This document shows positions 8,874 to 18,955 of a stretch of 64,000 nucleotides of DNA, piece after piece. The notes below the pieces were generated by a model that was given only the letters and a program-made list of their open reading frames with translations, was not told where the DNA came from and did not search any database. Position numbers and translations under genes: made by a program. The stretch's first letter is position 1, and each line of letters starts with the position of its first letter. The stretch is from an uncultured Muribaculaceae bacterium (GTDB taxonomy: Bacteria > Bacteroidota > Bacteroidia > Bacteroidales > Muribaculaceae), in NCBI GenBank assembly GCA_910584905.1, contig CAJUCQ010000070.1:124001-188000 (forward strand). Reading direction: 5' to 3'.

Positions 8874-11800
8874 ATGAAAAACTTGAATGCATGCAAGCCG
8901 ACGGCCGCAATCCGCGGACGCGTGCTGGCAACACTCATGGCCCTCATAGCCTTCGTGTGCCTGCCCGCCACCGCCTACGGCCAAGGCACGCACACCGTCA
9001 GCGGCACGGTCATCGACGAACTCGGCGAGCCCCTGATCGGAGCGTCCGTCACGGCGACGGGCCTCGCCGGAGGCGTCACCACCGACATCGACGGCAATTA
9101 CACCATCAAAGTGCCCGCAGGCACAAAGAGCCTCACATTCTCATACGTCGGCTACGCCACGGCCACATTCGACATCGCCGGCGCCACGCTCGACGTGACG
9201 ATGCGCCCCTCAAGCGAGAGCCTTCAGGAAATGGTGGTCATCGGCTACGGCACGCAGAAGAAAAACGACCTCACCGGCTCGGTTGCCGCCGTCAGCGAGA
9301 AAGACTTCAACAAAGGCGTCATTTCCTCGCCTGAAGAACTCATCAACGGCAAAATCGCCGGCGTGCAGATTACCAACAGCGGCGGCTCGCCCAACAGCGG
9401 CTCCACCATCCGCGTCCGCGGCGGCGCATCGCTCAACGCCTCCAACGACCCCCTCATCGTCCTCGACGGTGTGCCGATGGAAGTGGGCGGCGGAATCACC
9501 GGCTCGGGCAACTTCCTGTCGATGATCAACCCCAACGACATCGAAAGCATGACCGTGCTCAAGGACGCATCCTCCACGGCCATCTACGGCTCGCGCGCAT
9601 CGAACGGCGTAATCCTCATCACCACCAAAAAAGGCGGCGGCGAAAAGGTAAAAGTATCTTTCCAGACCACCAACTCACTCTCCAACGCCGCCCGCTACAC
9701 GCCGATGCTCTCCACCGAGCAATTCCGCAACGAAATCCTCGCTACGGGCAACCCCGACTACATCAACGCCCTCGGAACAGCCGACACCGACTGGAACGAC
9801 GCCATCTTCCGCACGGGCTTCGGCACCGACAACAACATCAGCATCGGCGGCCGCGCCACCGACTGGCTCCCCTACCGCGTGAGCCTCGGCGCAATGTATC
9901 AGGAAGGTATCCTCAAACGCGACAACGTGGCGCGCTACACCGCCAACCTCAACCTCACACCCTCGTTCTTCGGCGACAAACTGCGCTTCAACCTCTCCGG
10001 CAAAGGCTCCTACAGCCACAACCGCTTCTCCAACTCCGGCGCAATCTGGAACGCCCTCGCCTACGACCCCACTCAGCCCGTCTACGGCATCCTTGACGAA
10101 AACGGCCAGCAAATCCTCGGCGCCGACGGCAAACCCATTATGGGCGGATACCACGAAGTAATCGACAAGAACGGCCACCCCGGACAGGGCGCAATCGCAA
10201 ACCCCCTCGCCATGGTCGAGATTCCCGACAACACTGCCGACGTCTACCGCTTCATCGGCAACGTCGACGTCGACTACCGCCTCCACCCCCTGCCCGAACT
10301 CCGCTTCCACCTCACCGGCGGCCTCGACTGGGCAAGCGGCAAATCCAAATACTTCCTGTCCAAAAACTCCTTCCAAGGCTATAACGACGGCGGCTCGCGC
10401 AACGAGCAGGGCCCGCAGAAAAACATCAACCGCCTCCTCACCGTCTACGCCAACTACAACAAAGAATTCGAAGCCATCAACTCGACCGTCGACGCCACCA
10501 TAGGCTACGACTACCAATTCTGGAAGAGCTCATGCCCGGCCTACGACACCTTCAGCGAAGACGGCGAATACCGCTCGACAACCGCCGCGTGGGACGAACG
10601 CCACTCGCTCATATCATATTACGGACGCCTCAACTACAGCTACGACTCCCGCTACCTCCTGACGGCCACCTTCCGCCGCGACGGCTCCTCGCGCTTCGCC
10701 AAAGACCACCGCTGGGGCACCTTCCCCTCCGTCGCCCTCGCGTGGCGCGTGGCCGGCGAAAGCTTCTGGGAAAACATCCGCCCGGTGATGAACGACCTCA
10801 AATTCCGCGTCACCTACGGCGTCACCGGCCAGCAGGACGGCATCGCCAACTACTCCCACATCCCCAATTACACCCTCTCGCAGCCCGGAGCATACTACTG
10901 GTTCAACGGCGTATGGATTCAGACCGCACGCCCCGACGCCTACAACAGCAACCTAAAATGGGAGACAACCCGCAGCTGGAACTTCGGCGCCGACATGGCT
11001 TTCCTCAACAACCGCTTCACGGCATCCGTCGACTACTACACCCGCAAGACCGAAGACCTCCTCGCCACCGTGCCCGTGCCTGCCGGCATCAACTTCGCCA
11101 AAGAAATGCTCACCAACGTCGGCAACGTCGACTCCAAAGGCGTCGAAATAGCCCTCACAGGCCACATCATCAACACCCGCGACTGGCAGTGGGACGCGAC
11201 TTTCAACGCCACATGGCAAAGCAATAAAATCACGAACCTCTCGATCAACCCCGAAAGCGAAGCCTCGGACACATACGTAGGCTACGCCGAATCAACCCCC
11301 GTGATGGTCTACAAAACCGGCTACGCACCCCACACGTTCTGGGTCTACAAGCAGATATACGACGAAAACGGTGTGCCCGTCGAAGGCCTCTACGCCGACC
11401 TCAACGGCGACGGAACCGTCGACGCCAACGACCGCTACTACTACCACAACGCACACCCCGACTGGATTCTCGGATTCTCAACATCCCTGCGCTGGAAAAA
11501 ATGGACCCTCTCCACCTCCCTGCGCGCCCAGCTCGGCAACTACCTCTACAACCAGATGAGCGCCAACATGGGCGCATCGGAATGCTTCTCTTGGTGCGCC
11601 GGACAGGTCAACAACCTCTCCGCAAGCTACGCCGACACGCACTTCACCAAGAAGCGCTACGAATCCGACTACTACGTCGAGAACGCATCATTCCTCAAGA
11701 TGGACAACCTGCAACTCAACTACGACTTCGGCAAGGTCGGTCCCATCGAAGGCCTCCACGTATCGGCAATGGTGCAGAACGTATTCACCATCACCAAATA

Positions 11801-11894
11801 CAAAGGCCTTGACCCCGAGAACGACTGGGGCATCGAGGGCAGCGCATACCCGCGCCCCCGCACATACTCGCTCACCGTTGGTCTCAATTTCTAA
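8874..11894 (+). CDS. SusC-type TonB-dependent outer-membrane transporter
   Basis: A 1006-residue SusC homologue, the barrel that imports oligosaccharides bound by its SusD partner using TonB energy. After the signal peptide (about 1-36) comes a carboxypeptidase-regulatory-like domain (VSGTVIDELGEPLIGASV, about 40-110), a TonB-box/plug start (MVVIGYGTQKKNDLTGSV), the plug with RVRGGASLNASNDPLIVLDG and STAIYGSRASNGVILITTKK, then the 22-strand barrel ending in YSLTVGLNF with a terminal Phe. Its length matches the family. The gene lies 34 bp after the GH-A gene and 27 bp before susD, with strong C-ending codon preference suggesting high expression. Substrate, galactan-derived oligosaccharides, is inferred from the enzymes in the locus. 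Confidence 0.96.
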   Translation: MKNLNACKPTAAIRGRVLATLMALIAFVCLPATAYGQGTHTVSGTVIDELGEPLIGASVTATGLAGGVTTDIDGNYTIKVPAGTKSLTFSYVGYATATFDIAGATLDVTMRPSSESLQEMVVIGYGTQKKNDLTGSVAAVSEKDFNKGVISSPEELINGKIAGVQITNSGGSPNSGSTIRVRGGASLNASNDPLIVLDGVPMEVGGGITGSGNFLSMINPNDIESMTVLKDASSTAIYGSRASNGVILITTKKGGGEKVKVSFQTTNSLSNAARYTPMLSTEQFRNEILATGNPDYINALGTADTDWNDAIFRTGFGTDNNISIGGRATDWLPYRVSLGAMYQEGILKRDNVARYTANLNLTPSFFGDKLRFNLSGKGSYSHNRFSNSGAIWNALAYDPTQPVYGILDENGQQILGADGKPIMGGYHEVIDKNGHPGQGAIANPLAMVEIPDNTADVYRFIGNVDVDYRLHPLPELRFHLTGGLDWASGKSKYFLSKNSFQGYNDGGSRNEQGPQKNINRLLTVYANYNKEFEAINSTVDATIGYDYQFWKSSCPAYDTFSEDGEYRSTTAAWDERHSLISYYGRLNYSYDSRYLLTATFRRDGSSRFAKDHRWGTFPSVALAWRVAGESFWENIRPVMNDLKFRVTYGVTGQQDGIANYSHIPNYTLSQPGAYYWFNGVWIQTARPDAYNSNLKWETTRSWNFGADMAFLNNRFTASVDYYTRKTEDLLATVPVPAGINFAKEMLTNVGNVDSKGVEIALTGHIINTRDWQWDATFNATWQSNKITNLSINPESEASDTYVGYAESTPVMVYKTGYAPHTFWVYKQIYDENGVPVEGLYADLNGDGTVDANDRYYYHNAHPDWILGFSTSLRWKKWTLSTSLRAQLGNYLYNQMSANMGASECFSWCAGQVNNLSASYADTHFTKKRYESDYYVENASFLKMDNLQLNYDFGKVGPIEGLHVSAMVQNVFTITKYKGLDPENDWGIEGSAYPRPRTYSLTVGLNF

Positions 11895-11921
11895 TCACCA
11901 CCCACCTCAGACAATAAGATA

Positions 11922-13490
11922 ATGAAAAAGATAATTCTCGCAGCTGTCGCGGCCCTCGGCATCGGACTCGGCTCCTGCACCGACGACCTCAACCAGACTC
12001 CGCAAATCGGCGTCACATCGGGCGTCGTCTACTCGACCGTCCAAGGATATGAGTCCGTACTGGCCAAAATCTACGGCTCGTACTCTCTCATCGGCCAAAG
12101 CAAGGCCGGGCAGGAAGACATATCATCATACTCCGGCCACGACCTCCTCCGCAACTACTTCAACCTTCAGGAAGGCACCACCGACGTAGCCGCATTCCGC
12201 TGGCTCTCCGGCGACAACCTCTGGAGCCTGCCCTTCCTCAACTGGGACAACTCATGCCCCTCGGTGTCCGACACATACTACCGCCTCTACTACAACATAG
12301 CTCTCTGCAACGAGTTCCTGCGCTACTGCACCGACGGCGAGCTCTCGCGCTTCTCCGAAGCCGACAAGGCCACCCTCACCGTATATGCCGCCGAAGCACG
12401 CTTCATGCGCGCACTGAGCTACTACCTCGTGCTCGACCTCTTCCGTCAAGGCCCCTTCGTCGACGAAAGCACCCCCACTTCCGGCGTGATGCCCCCGGCC
12501 CTTGACGCCGCCGGACTCCTCGCATTTGTCGAAAGCGAAATCGGCGAAATCGAAAACACGCTTCTCGACCGCGCGCCCTTCGGACGCGCCGGCAAAGGAG
12601 CCGCCTACAGCCTGCTCGCCCGCATGTATCTCAACGCCGAAGTCTACACCGGCTCACCCCGCTGGACCGACTGCATCTCCGCCTGCAAAAAGGTGATGAG
12701 CCTCGGCTACAGCCTCGAACCCGACTACCTCAAGCTCTTCAACGCCGACAACAACCTCCGCGACAACGAAATCATCCTCGGATTCGCCGCCGACGGCACA
12801 AATGCCACCACTTGGGGCGCCGCAACATATATCACCTGCGGAATCATCGGCTCCGACAACGCTCAGAACGCCGCCGACTACGGCCTCTCAACCGGCTGGG
12901 GAAGCTTCAGGGCACACGGCCAGTTCTACAACCTCTTCGCCAACGCCGCAGGCGACCGCCGCAACACATTCTTCACCGACGGTCAGGCCCAATACATCGA
13001 CAACTCGCTGGAAGACGGCACTCAGGGCTACCACTTCTGCAAATTCACCAACCTCACCGACGGAGGCGAAGCCGCAAGCAACAGCGCAGCCGACGGATGC
13101 AACACCGACTTCCCCTTCTTCCGCCTCGCCGAAATCTACCTCACCGCCGCCGAGGCCACCGTCCGCGGAGGCGAAGGCATGCGCCGCGACGAAGCCCTCG
13201 CGCTGGTCAACGACATCCGCGAACGAGCCTACGGCGACAACTCCGGCAACATCACCGACTCGCAGATGACCCTCGACTTCTTCATCGACGAACGCGGCCG
13301 CGAACTCTACCTCGAATGCACGCGCCGCACCGACCTCGTGCGTTTCGGGATGTTCACCACCGACAAATACCTCTGGAACTGGAAAGGCGGCGCCGTTGAC
13401 GGCCGCGCCGTGGATGCTCGATTCAACTACTTCCCCATCCCCGCCTCCGAACTCTCGGCCAATTCCAACCTCAAAAACATGGGTTACTAA
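11922..13490 (+). CDS. SusD-type surface glycan-binding lipoprotein
   Basis: A 522-residue SusD homologue that caps the SusC barrel at the cell surface and delivers oligosaccharides to it. The signal peptide ends in a lipobox with Cys19 (GIGLGSC), followed by TDDLNQTPQ, typical of the family N-terminus. Helical TPR-like stretches follow, including AEARFMRALSYYLVLDLF and GKGAAYSLLARMYLNAEVY, then FFRLAEIYLTAAEA, the ERGRELYLECTRRTDLVRFG segment near the C-terminus and a final PIPASEL...NMGY. It lies directly between susC and the surface glycan-binding protein in one transcription unit. Confidence 0.96.
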   Translation: MKKIILAAVAALGIGLGSCTDDLNQTPQIGVTSGVVYSTVQGYESVLAKIYGSYSLIGQSKAGQEDISSYSGHDLLRNYFNLQEGTTDVAAFRWLSGDNLWSLPFLNWDNSCPSVSDTYYRLYYNIALCNEFLRYCTDGELSRFSEADKATLTVYAAEARFMRALSYYLVLDLFRQGPFVDESTPTSGVMPPALDAAGLLAFVESEIGEIENTLLDRAPFGRAGKGAAYSLLARMYLNAEVYTGSPRWTDCISACKKVMSLGYSLEPDYLKLFNADNNLRDNEIILGFAADGTNATTWGAATYITCGIIGSDNAQNAADYGLSTGWGSFRAHGQFYNLFANAAGDRRNTFFTDGQAQYIDNSLEDGTQGYHFCKFTNLTDGGEAASNSAADGCNTDFPFFRLAEIYLTAAEATVRGGEGMRRDEALALVNDIRERAYGDNSGNITDSQMTLDFFIDERGRELYLECTRRTDLVRFGMFTTDKYLWNWKGGAVDGRAVDARFNYFPIPASELSANSNLKNMGY

Positions 13491-13512
13491 GCAAGCATAA
13501 ACACCGACACCA

Positions 13513-15216
13513 ATGAAACTCCATAAAATCCTCCCCGCCATGCTCCTTGCGCTTGCGGCGGGCGCCTGCGACAAAGACGGCGGCATGCTCACCACCCCCG
13601 GCGCCGGCGAAACCACAATCGAAAGCTCCGGGAAAGACATCGTCCTGAGCATCGAACACCTTCTGGACCTCGCACTCACCGTCTACTGGAACGAGAACGG
13701 CGACATCACCCTCAGCGACTCGAGAGTGGAAGCCCCGGACAACGCCGTGAGCAACACCGTGCAGTTCGCAACGACCGAAACTTTCGCCTCCGTCTACGAA
13801 CAGCCTGTCACCCCCGGCGTATATTACGCCCAGTTCACCCATCAGGAACTCAACAACATCACCGCCCGCCTCGGCATCGAAGGAGGCTCGACCTCGCCCC
13901 TGTTCGTGCGCGTCAAGAGCAGCATCGGCCCCAACGTCGAGCCCCGCTACAGCAACGCAAAGGAATTCAGCGTCACGACCTACTTCATCGACATGAGCAC
14001 GGCCAAATATCTTGACGCTTCCCGCGGCGAGACCGGGCGCACCCTCGTTTCGCAAAATCTCGACGGCGTCTACACCGGCTTCATCGGCGCCGGCGCGTGG
14101 GAAAACTGGTGGCTTCAGGAAGGCGACAACACCGTCTGGGGCAACCTCGGCGAAGACGGCCGAAGCTTCTTCATCTCTTCCGACGCCTCAAGCTGGAACT
14201 TCTGGTATCCGGGACAGTCGGGCTGCTACTACACCACGGTCGACACCCGCCACGGCTGGTGGAGCGCTCTCTTCATCGAGAACCTCACCGTCAGCGGCGA
14301 CCTCAGCGGCGAGATGGAATACACCCGTCAGGCCAACCAATGGACTCTCACCGTCAACGTCCCCGCCGCAGGCACCTACAAGCTCTCCGTGGCCGGCAAA
14401 GCCCTGCTCTACAACACCGACACCACCGCCGACGGCCCCGCCGTCGAGCAGACAGCCGGATTCGGTGGCAGCGCCGCAGCTCTCACCTTCGGGTCAGCGG
14501 CTCAGCCCGTGAGCGTGGACCTCTCCGCAGGCGAGACAACTATCGTCCTCGACCTCAGCGACCCGCGCGGTTGGACCCTCGGCGCCGGCGACGCTCCCGT
14601 CATCCCCGCCGTGCCGCAACAGCTCTACTTCTCAGGACTCGTAAACTGGGACGGATTCGACGACACGCTCACCCTCACCGACGCCGACAATCTCCGCTAC
14701 GGCGGCGCCCACTACATCAACAGCGAATGGGGCTACCGCGTCTACACCGAACCCGACTGGAACGCCGCCTATAAAGGCGCCGACGACGCCACGCCCCTCG
14801 CCGGCACACTCATAGCCGCCGACAGCGAAGGCAACGTGCCCGCTCCCGCCGCCGGACTCTACGTCATGGACTTCAACATGAAAGACCTCACCTACACGCT
14901 CACCGAAATACGCACCCTCGGCTGGGCCGGCGTAAACGACGACTGGAGCGTGCGCCCGCTCACCCAAAGCGCCGACAACCCCGAGGTGTGGACTCTCGAA
15001 TTTGAAAAGACCGCCGAAACGCCGTGGGGCACGAAGCTGATTGTCAACGACGACTGGAACCTCTTCTTCGGGCGAGGCGACGAGCAGGGAATACTCTATC
15101 TCCGCACCGACTCCTCGGCCAACGGATTCGAAGGCGACAACGAACTCGCCGCCGGACGCACCTACATCCTCACCGTCGACCTCGGCAAACAGACCTACAC
15201 TTTCACCGAAAAATAA
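13513..15216 (+). CDS. Surface glycan-binding lipoprotein (SusE-like) of the galactan locus
   Basis: A 567-residue lipoprotein with lipobox Cys19 (LALAAGAC), in the position usually held by SusE/SGBP proteins. Residues about 25-155 look like the SusE N-terminal Ig domain, with FVRVKSSIGPNVEPRYSN. The C-terminal part has two related modules, beginning LYFSGLVNWDGFDD (about 369) and LGWAGVNDDWSVRP (about 475); each is a beta-module rich in Trp and Asp that probably binds glycan. Such proteins have no enzymatic role; they hold polysaccharide at the surface near SusCD. It sits 22 bp after susD and 25 bp before the GH53 gene. Specificity for galactan is inferred only from the locus. Confidence 0.85.
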   Translation: MKLHKILPAMLLALAAGACDKDGGMLTTPGAGETTIESSGKDIVLSIEHLLDLALTVYWNENGDITLSDSRVEAPDNAVSNTVQFATTETFASVYEQPVTPGVYYAQFTHQELNNITARLGIEGGSTSPLFVRVKSSIGPNVEPRYSNAKEFSVTTYFIDMSTAKYLDASRGETGRTLVSQNLDGVYTGFIGAGAWENWWLQEGDNTVWGNLGEDGRSFFISSDASSWNFWYPGQSGCYYTTVDTRHGWWSALFIENLTVSGDLSGEMEYTRQANQWTLTVNVPAAGTYKLSVAGKALLYNTDTTADGPAVEQTAGFGGSAAALTFGSAAQPVSVDLSAGETTIVLDLSDPRGWTLGAGDAPVIPAVPQQLYFSGLVNWDGFDDTLTLTDADNLRYGGAHYINSEWGYRVYTEPDWNAAYKGADDATPLAGTLIAADSEGNVPAPAAGLYVMDFNMKDLTYTLTEIRTLGWAGVNDDWSVRPLTQSADNPEVWTLEFEKTAETPWGTKLIVNDDWNLFFGRGDEQGILYLRTDSSANGFEGDNELAAGRTYILTVDLGKQTYTFTEK

Positions 15217-15241
15217 GCTCCATCCCAACTTCGAACAAACG

Positions 15242-16309
15242 ATGAAAACCAAATATCTCTTAGCCTTCGCCCTCGCCGCTGCCGGATTCGCCGCCGGCGC
15301 ATGCACCGAAGAAGGCCCCGTCACTGTCAAAGACCCCGACGCCCCCGAAGAGACCGTCTACGAAAAAGAACCCGGATTCGCCCGCGGCGCCGACGTCAGC
15401 TGGCTCACCCGGCAGGAACACGAAGGCCTCAAATTCTACACGCCCGGCGACGAACACGCCGAGAAAGAACTCTTGCAGCTCCTGCGCGAAGACTGCGGCG
15501 TCAACGCCATCCGCCTGCGCGTGTGGGTAAACCCCGCCGAGGGCTGGAACAACGTCGACGACGTCGTGCTCAAAGCGCGACGCGCCGAAGCCCTCGGCAT
15601 GCGCACCATGATTGACTTCCACTTCTCCGACACGTGGGCCGACCCCGGCAACCAGAAGACTCCCGAAGCGTGGAAGGACCTCAGCCTCGACGAGCTTTGC
15701 AAAGCCGCGGCCACGCACGTCACCGACGTTCTCGAGGCTTTAAAGCGGGCCGGAGTCACCCCCGAATGGGTGCAGATTGGCAACGAGACAACCCCGGGCA
15801 TGATGCTCCCCCTCGGCTCCGTCGATAACCCCGAGGGCCTCACAGCCCTCAACAACGCCGGATATGACGCCGCAAAGGCCGTATTCCCCGACGTAATCTG
15901 CATAGTCCACCTCGACGGCGGCGACAACGCTTGGCGCTACGACCGCATGTTCGACCTCCTGACGGCAAACGGCGGCAAGTTCGACATGATAGGCATGTCG
16001 CTCTATCCGTGGTGGGCCGAAGAAGAAGGCCGTCAAGGCGGCTGGCGAAAGGTGGCTCAGGACTGCATCGACAACATCACGCGCCTCAAAGCAAAATACG
16101 GCAAACCCGTGATGATATGCGAAATCGGCATGCCCTACAATCAGGCCGACGCCTGCAAGGAACTCATCGCCCTGATGATGACCACGCCCGTCGAAGGTAT
16201 CTTCTACTGGGAGCCGCAGGCCCCGTCGGGCTACAACGACGGCTATCAGATGGGATGCTTCGACAACGGCGCTCCCACCGTGGCCCTCGACCCCTTCACC
16301 GGCAAATAA
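15242..16309 (+). CDS. GH53 arabinogalactan endo-beta-1,4-galactanase, lipoprotein
   Basis: A 355-residue GH53 endo-galactanase that cuts beta-1,4-galactan (pectic galactan side chains) into oligosaccharides. The signal peptide ends at a lipobox Cys21 (FAAGAC), so surface or periplasmic membrane anchoring is likely. Family landmarks are GADVSWL, LRVWVNPAEGWNN, MIDFHFSDTWADPGNQ, the acid/base Glu182 in QIGNETTPGMM and the nucleophile Glu294 in MICEIGMPY, ending with the GIFYWEPQ segment. The start at 15242 is preferred over any earlier in-frame ATG because it gives a proper lipoprotein signal and leaves the preceding gene intact. It is the defining enzyme that identifies the locus as galactan-specific. 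A strong hairpin follows the stop codon. Confidence 0.95.
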   Translation: MKTKYLLAFALAAAGFAAGACTEEGPVTVKDPDAPEETVYEKEPGFARGADVSWLTRQEHEGLKFYTPGDEHAEKELLQLLREDCGVNAIRLRVWVNPAEGWNNVDDVVLKARRAEALGMRTMIDFHFSDTWADPGNQKTPEAWKDLSLDELCKAAATHVTDVLEALKRAGVTPEWVQIGNETTPGMMLPLGSVDNPEGLTALNNAGYDAAKAVFPDVICIVHLDGGDNAWRYDRMFDLLTANGGKFDMIGMSLYPWWAEEEGRQGGWRKVAQDCIDNITRLKAKYGKPVMICEIGMPYNQADACKELIALMMTTPVEGIFYWEPQAPSGYNDGYQMGCFDNGAPTVALDPFTGK

Positions 16310-16350
16310 CGCCGCCACTCCCTCCCCGACATATCATTTCCCTGAAATCC

Positions 16351-16384
16351 GGCAAAGGCCGCGGCCTGATCCGCGGCCTTTGCC
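16351..16384 (+). terminator. Strong hairpin after the GH53 gene
   Basis: A perfect 14-bp stem (GGCAAAGGCCGCGG / CCGCGGCCTTTGCC) with a six-base loop. It lacks a U tract, so it may be a factor-assisted terminator or an mRNA-stabilising 3' end separating the susCD transcript from the GH2 transcript. Confidence 0.6.
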
Positions 16385-16459
16385 CCCTTCGAGGGGACGC
16401 CGGGCTCCACGGCATCATGTTTTTAACAATGATTACCAAACCCCCTTTCGAAAAATCAC

Positions 16460-16467
16460 TATATTTG
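16460..16467 (+). promoter_or_regulatory. -7 promoter element before the GH2 gene
   Basis: TATATTTG, 19 bases before the ATG at 16487. No good -33 match at the normal distance and no copy of TTGTCCGA. It suggests that GH2-galK-galM can be transcribed separately. Confidence 0.5.
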
Positions 16468-16486
16468 CGAAATCTATACAGACCCC

Positions 16487-18916
16487 ATGCTTAAACATCT
16501 TATACCCCTTGCGCTCGCGGGCATTACGGCCTTTGCCGCGACGGCCGGACGCACATCGGAGACCCTCAACGACGACTGGCTCTTCACCAAAGGTGACGGA
16601 GCCGAGGGCAGCGCTTGGCAACGCGTGCGAGTGCCCCACGACTGGGCCATCTACGGGCCTTTCGACCGCGCCAACGACCTTCAGACCGTGGCCGTAGAGC
16701 AAAACGGCGAAAAAGAAGAGACCGTAAAGACCGGGCGCACCGGCGGCCTCCCCTTTATCGGCAAAGGTTGCTACCGCCGCAACTTCGAAGTGGCCGACAC
16801 GGCCGGACGCGTCACCACATTCGTCTTCGACGGAGCCATGAGCAACGCCCGCGTGAGCGTCAACGGACGCGAAGTGGCCTTCTGGCCCTACGGCTATAAT
16901 TCGTTCTACGTGACCGTGCCCAACGAACTGCTGCGCATCGGCGACAACGAGCTGAGAGTGGACCTCGAAAACTTCGAGCGCGCATCGCGCTGGTATCCCG
17001 GCGCCGGACTCTACCGCAACGTCCACATCGTCACCACCGACCGCGTCCACATCCCCGTGTGGGGCACGTACGTGACCACGCCCACGGTCAGCGACAAAGA
17101 GGCCTCAGTGCGCCTGAGCATGAAAATCGACGGCGCCGCCAAAGGCGAGAAAATCACCGTCGAGACCCGCATCACCGACCCCTCGGGCCGGGAAGCGGCC
17201 TCCGACCGCTCCACCTACGTGGCCCACGGTCAAAACTTCGCCCAGAACTTCAACGTCGCCGACCCCGCCCTCTGGAGCCCTGAAAGCCCCTCGCTCTACA
17301 CGGCCGAGACCCGCCTCTATGCCGCCGACGGCCGCGAACTCGACGCATACACCACCCGCTTCGGCATCCGCAGCATCGAATACATCCCCGAGCGCGGCTT
17401 CTTCCTCAACGGCAAAGCCACCAAATTCAAGGGCGTGTGCAACCACCACGACCTCGGGCCGCTCGGCGCCGCCGTCAACCGCTCGGCTCTTCGCCATCAG
17501 ATAGAGCTGCTCAAAGACATGGGCGTCAACGCCATCCGCACCTCCCACAACATGCCGGCGCCCGAACTTGTCGAACTTTGCGACGAAATGGGCATGATGC
17601 TCATGGTCGAGCCTTTCGACGACTGGAGCTTCCGCCCCAAGAGCCCCAACGGCTATGGAGCCGTGTTCAACGAATGGGCCGAAAAAGACATCACAAACAT
17701 GGTCGAACACTTCCGCAACTCGCCCTCGGTGGTGATGTGGAGCATCGGCAACGAAGTGCCCTCGCAATGGGGCCCCGACGGCGTTGCCGAACTGACGAGG
17801 CTTCAGGACCTCGTCCATGCCCTCGACCCCACGCGCCCCGTCACCTGCGGCATGGACCAGATCGGCGCCGTGCTCGACAACGGCTTCGCCGCCGCTCTCG
17901 ATATCCCCGGCTTCAACTACAAGCCCCAATACTACGACGAGGCCTACGCCAAACTGCCCCAACGGCTCATCCTCGGCTCGGAGACGGCCTCGACGGTCAG
18001 CTCGCGCGGTGTCTACCACTTCCCCGTCGACTGGGCCGAACACAACGTCCACGAGCACCCCGACCACCAGAGCAACTCCTACGACAACGAATCATGCTTC
18101 TGGAGCAACACTCCCGACCTCGACTTCGTCATGGACGACGACCGCGAATGGGTAATCGGCCAGTTCGTATGGACCGGTTTCGACTATCTCGGCGAGCCCT
18201 CGCCCTACGACACCGACGCATGGCCCAGCCACAGCAGCGTATTCGGCATCATCGACCTTGCTTCGCTGCCCAAAGACCGCTTCTACCTCTACCGCTCGAA
18301 ATGGAACGAAACTGACACCACGCTCCATATCCTCCCCCACTGGACGTGGAAAGGCCGGGAAGGCGAAGTCACGCCCGTGTTCGTCTACACGAACCTCCCG
18401 AAAGCCGAGCTGTTCATCAACGGCAAAAGTCAGGGCGTGCGCGAGAAAAACATGTCGAGCCCGCAGGAACGCTACCGCCTGATGTGGAACGAGACTGTCT
18501 ACGAACCCGGCGAGCTTAAAGTCGTGGCCTATGACAGCGCAGGCAAAGCCGTCGCCGAAAAGAGCGTGCGCACCGCCGGCAAGCCTTCACGCCTCGTCGT
18601 GACGCCCCTGCGCACGGAAGCCCGCGACGACGGCGACGACCTCGTCTACTTCACCGTAACGGTCGAAGACCGCGAGGGCAACCCCGTGCCGACGGCCGAC
18701 ATGAACGTGAAATTCAAGGTCGAAGGCGCCGGCACATTCGAGGCCACGGCCAACGGCGACCCGACGTGCGTCATGCCTTTCCAAGCACCGGAAATGAAAC
18801 TGTTCAGCGGCGCCGCCACCGTCATTGCCCGCCCGGCCAAGACCGCCGGCAAGCTCACCCTCAAAGCCTCGGCAAAGGGCCTGCGCGAAGGCAAAGCGAC
18901 AATTGATGTAAAATAA
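16487..18916 (+). CDS. GH2 beta-galactosidase
   Basis: An 809-residue exported GH2 enzyme, expected to release galactose from the non-reducing end of imported galacto-oligosaccharides in the periplasm. After a signal peptide (about 1-20) it has the sugar-binding jelly-roll (RVRVPHDWAIYGPF and GAMSNARVSVNGREV), the Ig-like sandwich, and a TIM barrel with GVCNHHDLGPLGAAVN and NAIRTSHNMPAPELVELCDE. The acid/base is Glu423 in SIGNEVPSQ and the nucleophile Glu499 in LGSETAS. C-terminal Ig-like modules (about 620-809) complete a length normal for Bacteroides GH2 proteins. Followed after 39 bp by galK. A different GH2 specificity cannot be excluded, but GH53 and galK as neighbours favour galactosidase. 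Confidence 0.92.
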   Translation: MLKHLIPLALAGITAFAATAGRTSETLNDDWLFTKGDGAEGSAWQRVRVPHDWAIYGPFDRANDLQTVAVEQNGEKEETVKTGRTGGLPFIGKGCYRRNFEVADTAGRVTTFVFDGAMSNARVSVNGREVAFWPYGYNSFYVTVPNELLRIGDNELRVDLENFERASRWYPGAGLYRNVHIVTTDRVHIPVWGTYVTTPTVSDKEASVRLSMKIDGAAKGEKITVETRITDPSGREAASDRSTYVAHGQNFAQNFNVADPALWSPESPSLYTAETRLYAADGRELDAYTTRFGIRSIEYIPERGFFLNGKATKFKGVCNHHDLGPLGAAVNRSALRHQIELLKDMGVNAIRTSHNMPAPELVELCDEMGMMLMVEPFDDWSFRPKSPNGYGAVFNEWAEKDITNMVEHFRNSPSVVMWSIGNEVPSQWGPDGVAELTRLQDLVHALDPTRPVTCGMDQIGAVLDNGFAAALDIPGFNYKPQYYDEAYAKLPQRLILGSETASTVSSRGVYHFPVDWAEHNVHEHPDHQSNSYDNESCFWSNTPDLDFVMDDDREWVIGQFVWTGFDYLGEPSPYDTDAWPSHSSVFGIIDLASLPKDRFYLYRSKWNETDTTLHILPHWTWKGREGEVTPVFVYTNLPKAELFINGKSQGVREKNMSSPQERYRLMWNETVYEPGELKVVAYDSAGKAVAEKSVRTAGKPSRLVVTPLRTEARDDGDDLVYFTVTVEDREGNPVPTADMNVKFKVEGAGTFEATANGDPTCVMPFQAPEMKLFSGAATVIARPAKTAGKLTLKASAKGLREGKATIDVK

Positions 18917-18955
18917 ACCTTCCTGAAACACCAATCATACCTCCCTTAAAACAAA

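Noticed and set aside
15041..15241. Upstream in-frame extension of the GH53 protein
   Set aside because: It lies inside the preceding lipoprotein gene in another frame, and the ATG at 15242 gives a proper lipoprotein signal peptide.
16383..16396. Second small hairpin (CCCCT-TCG-AGGGG) after the GH53 gene
   Set aside because: It overlaps the end of the larger hairpin, has only a three-base loop and no T tract, so it adds no independent support for termination.
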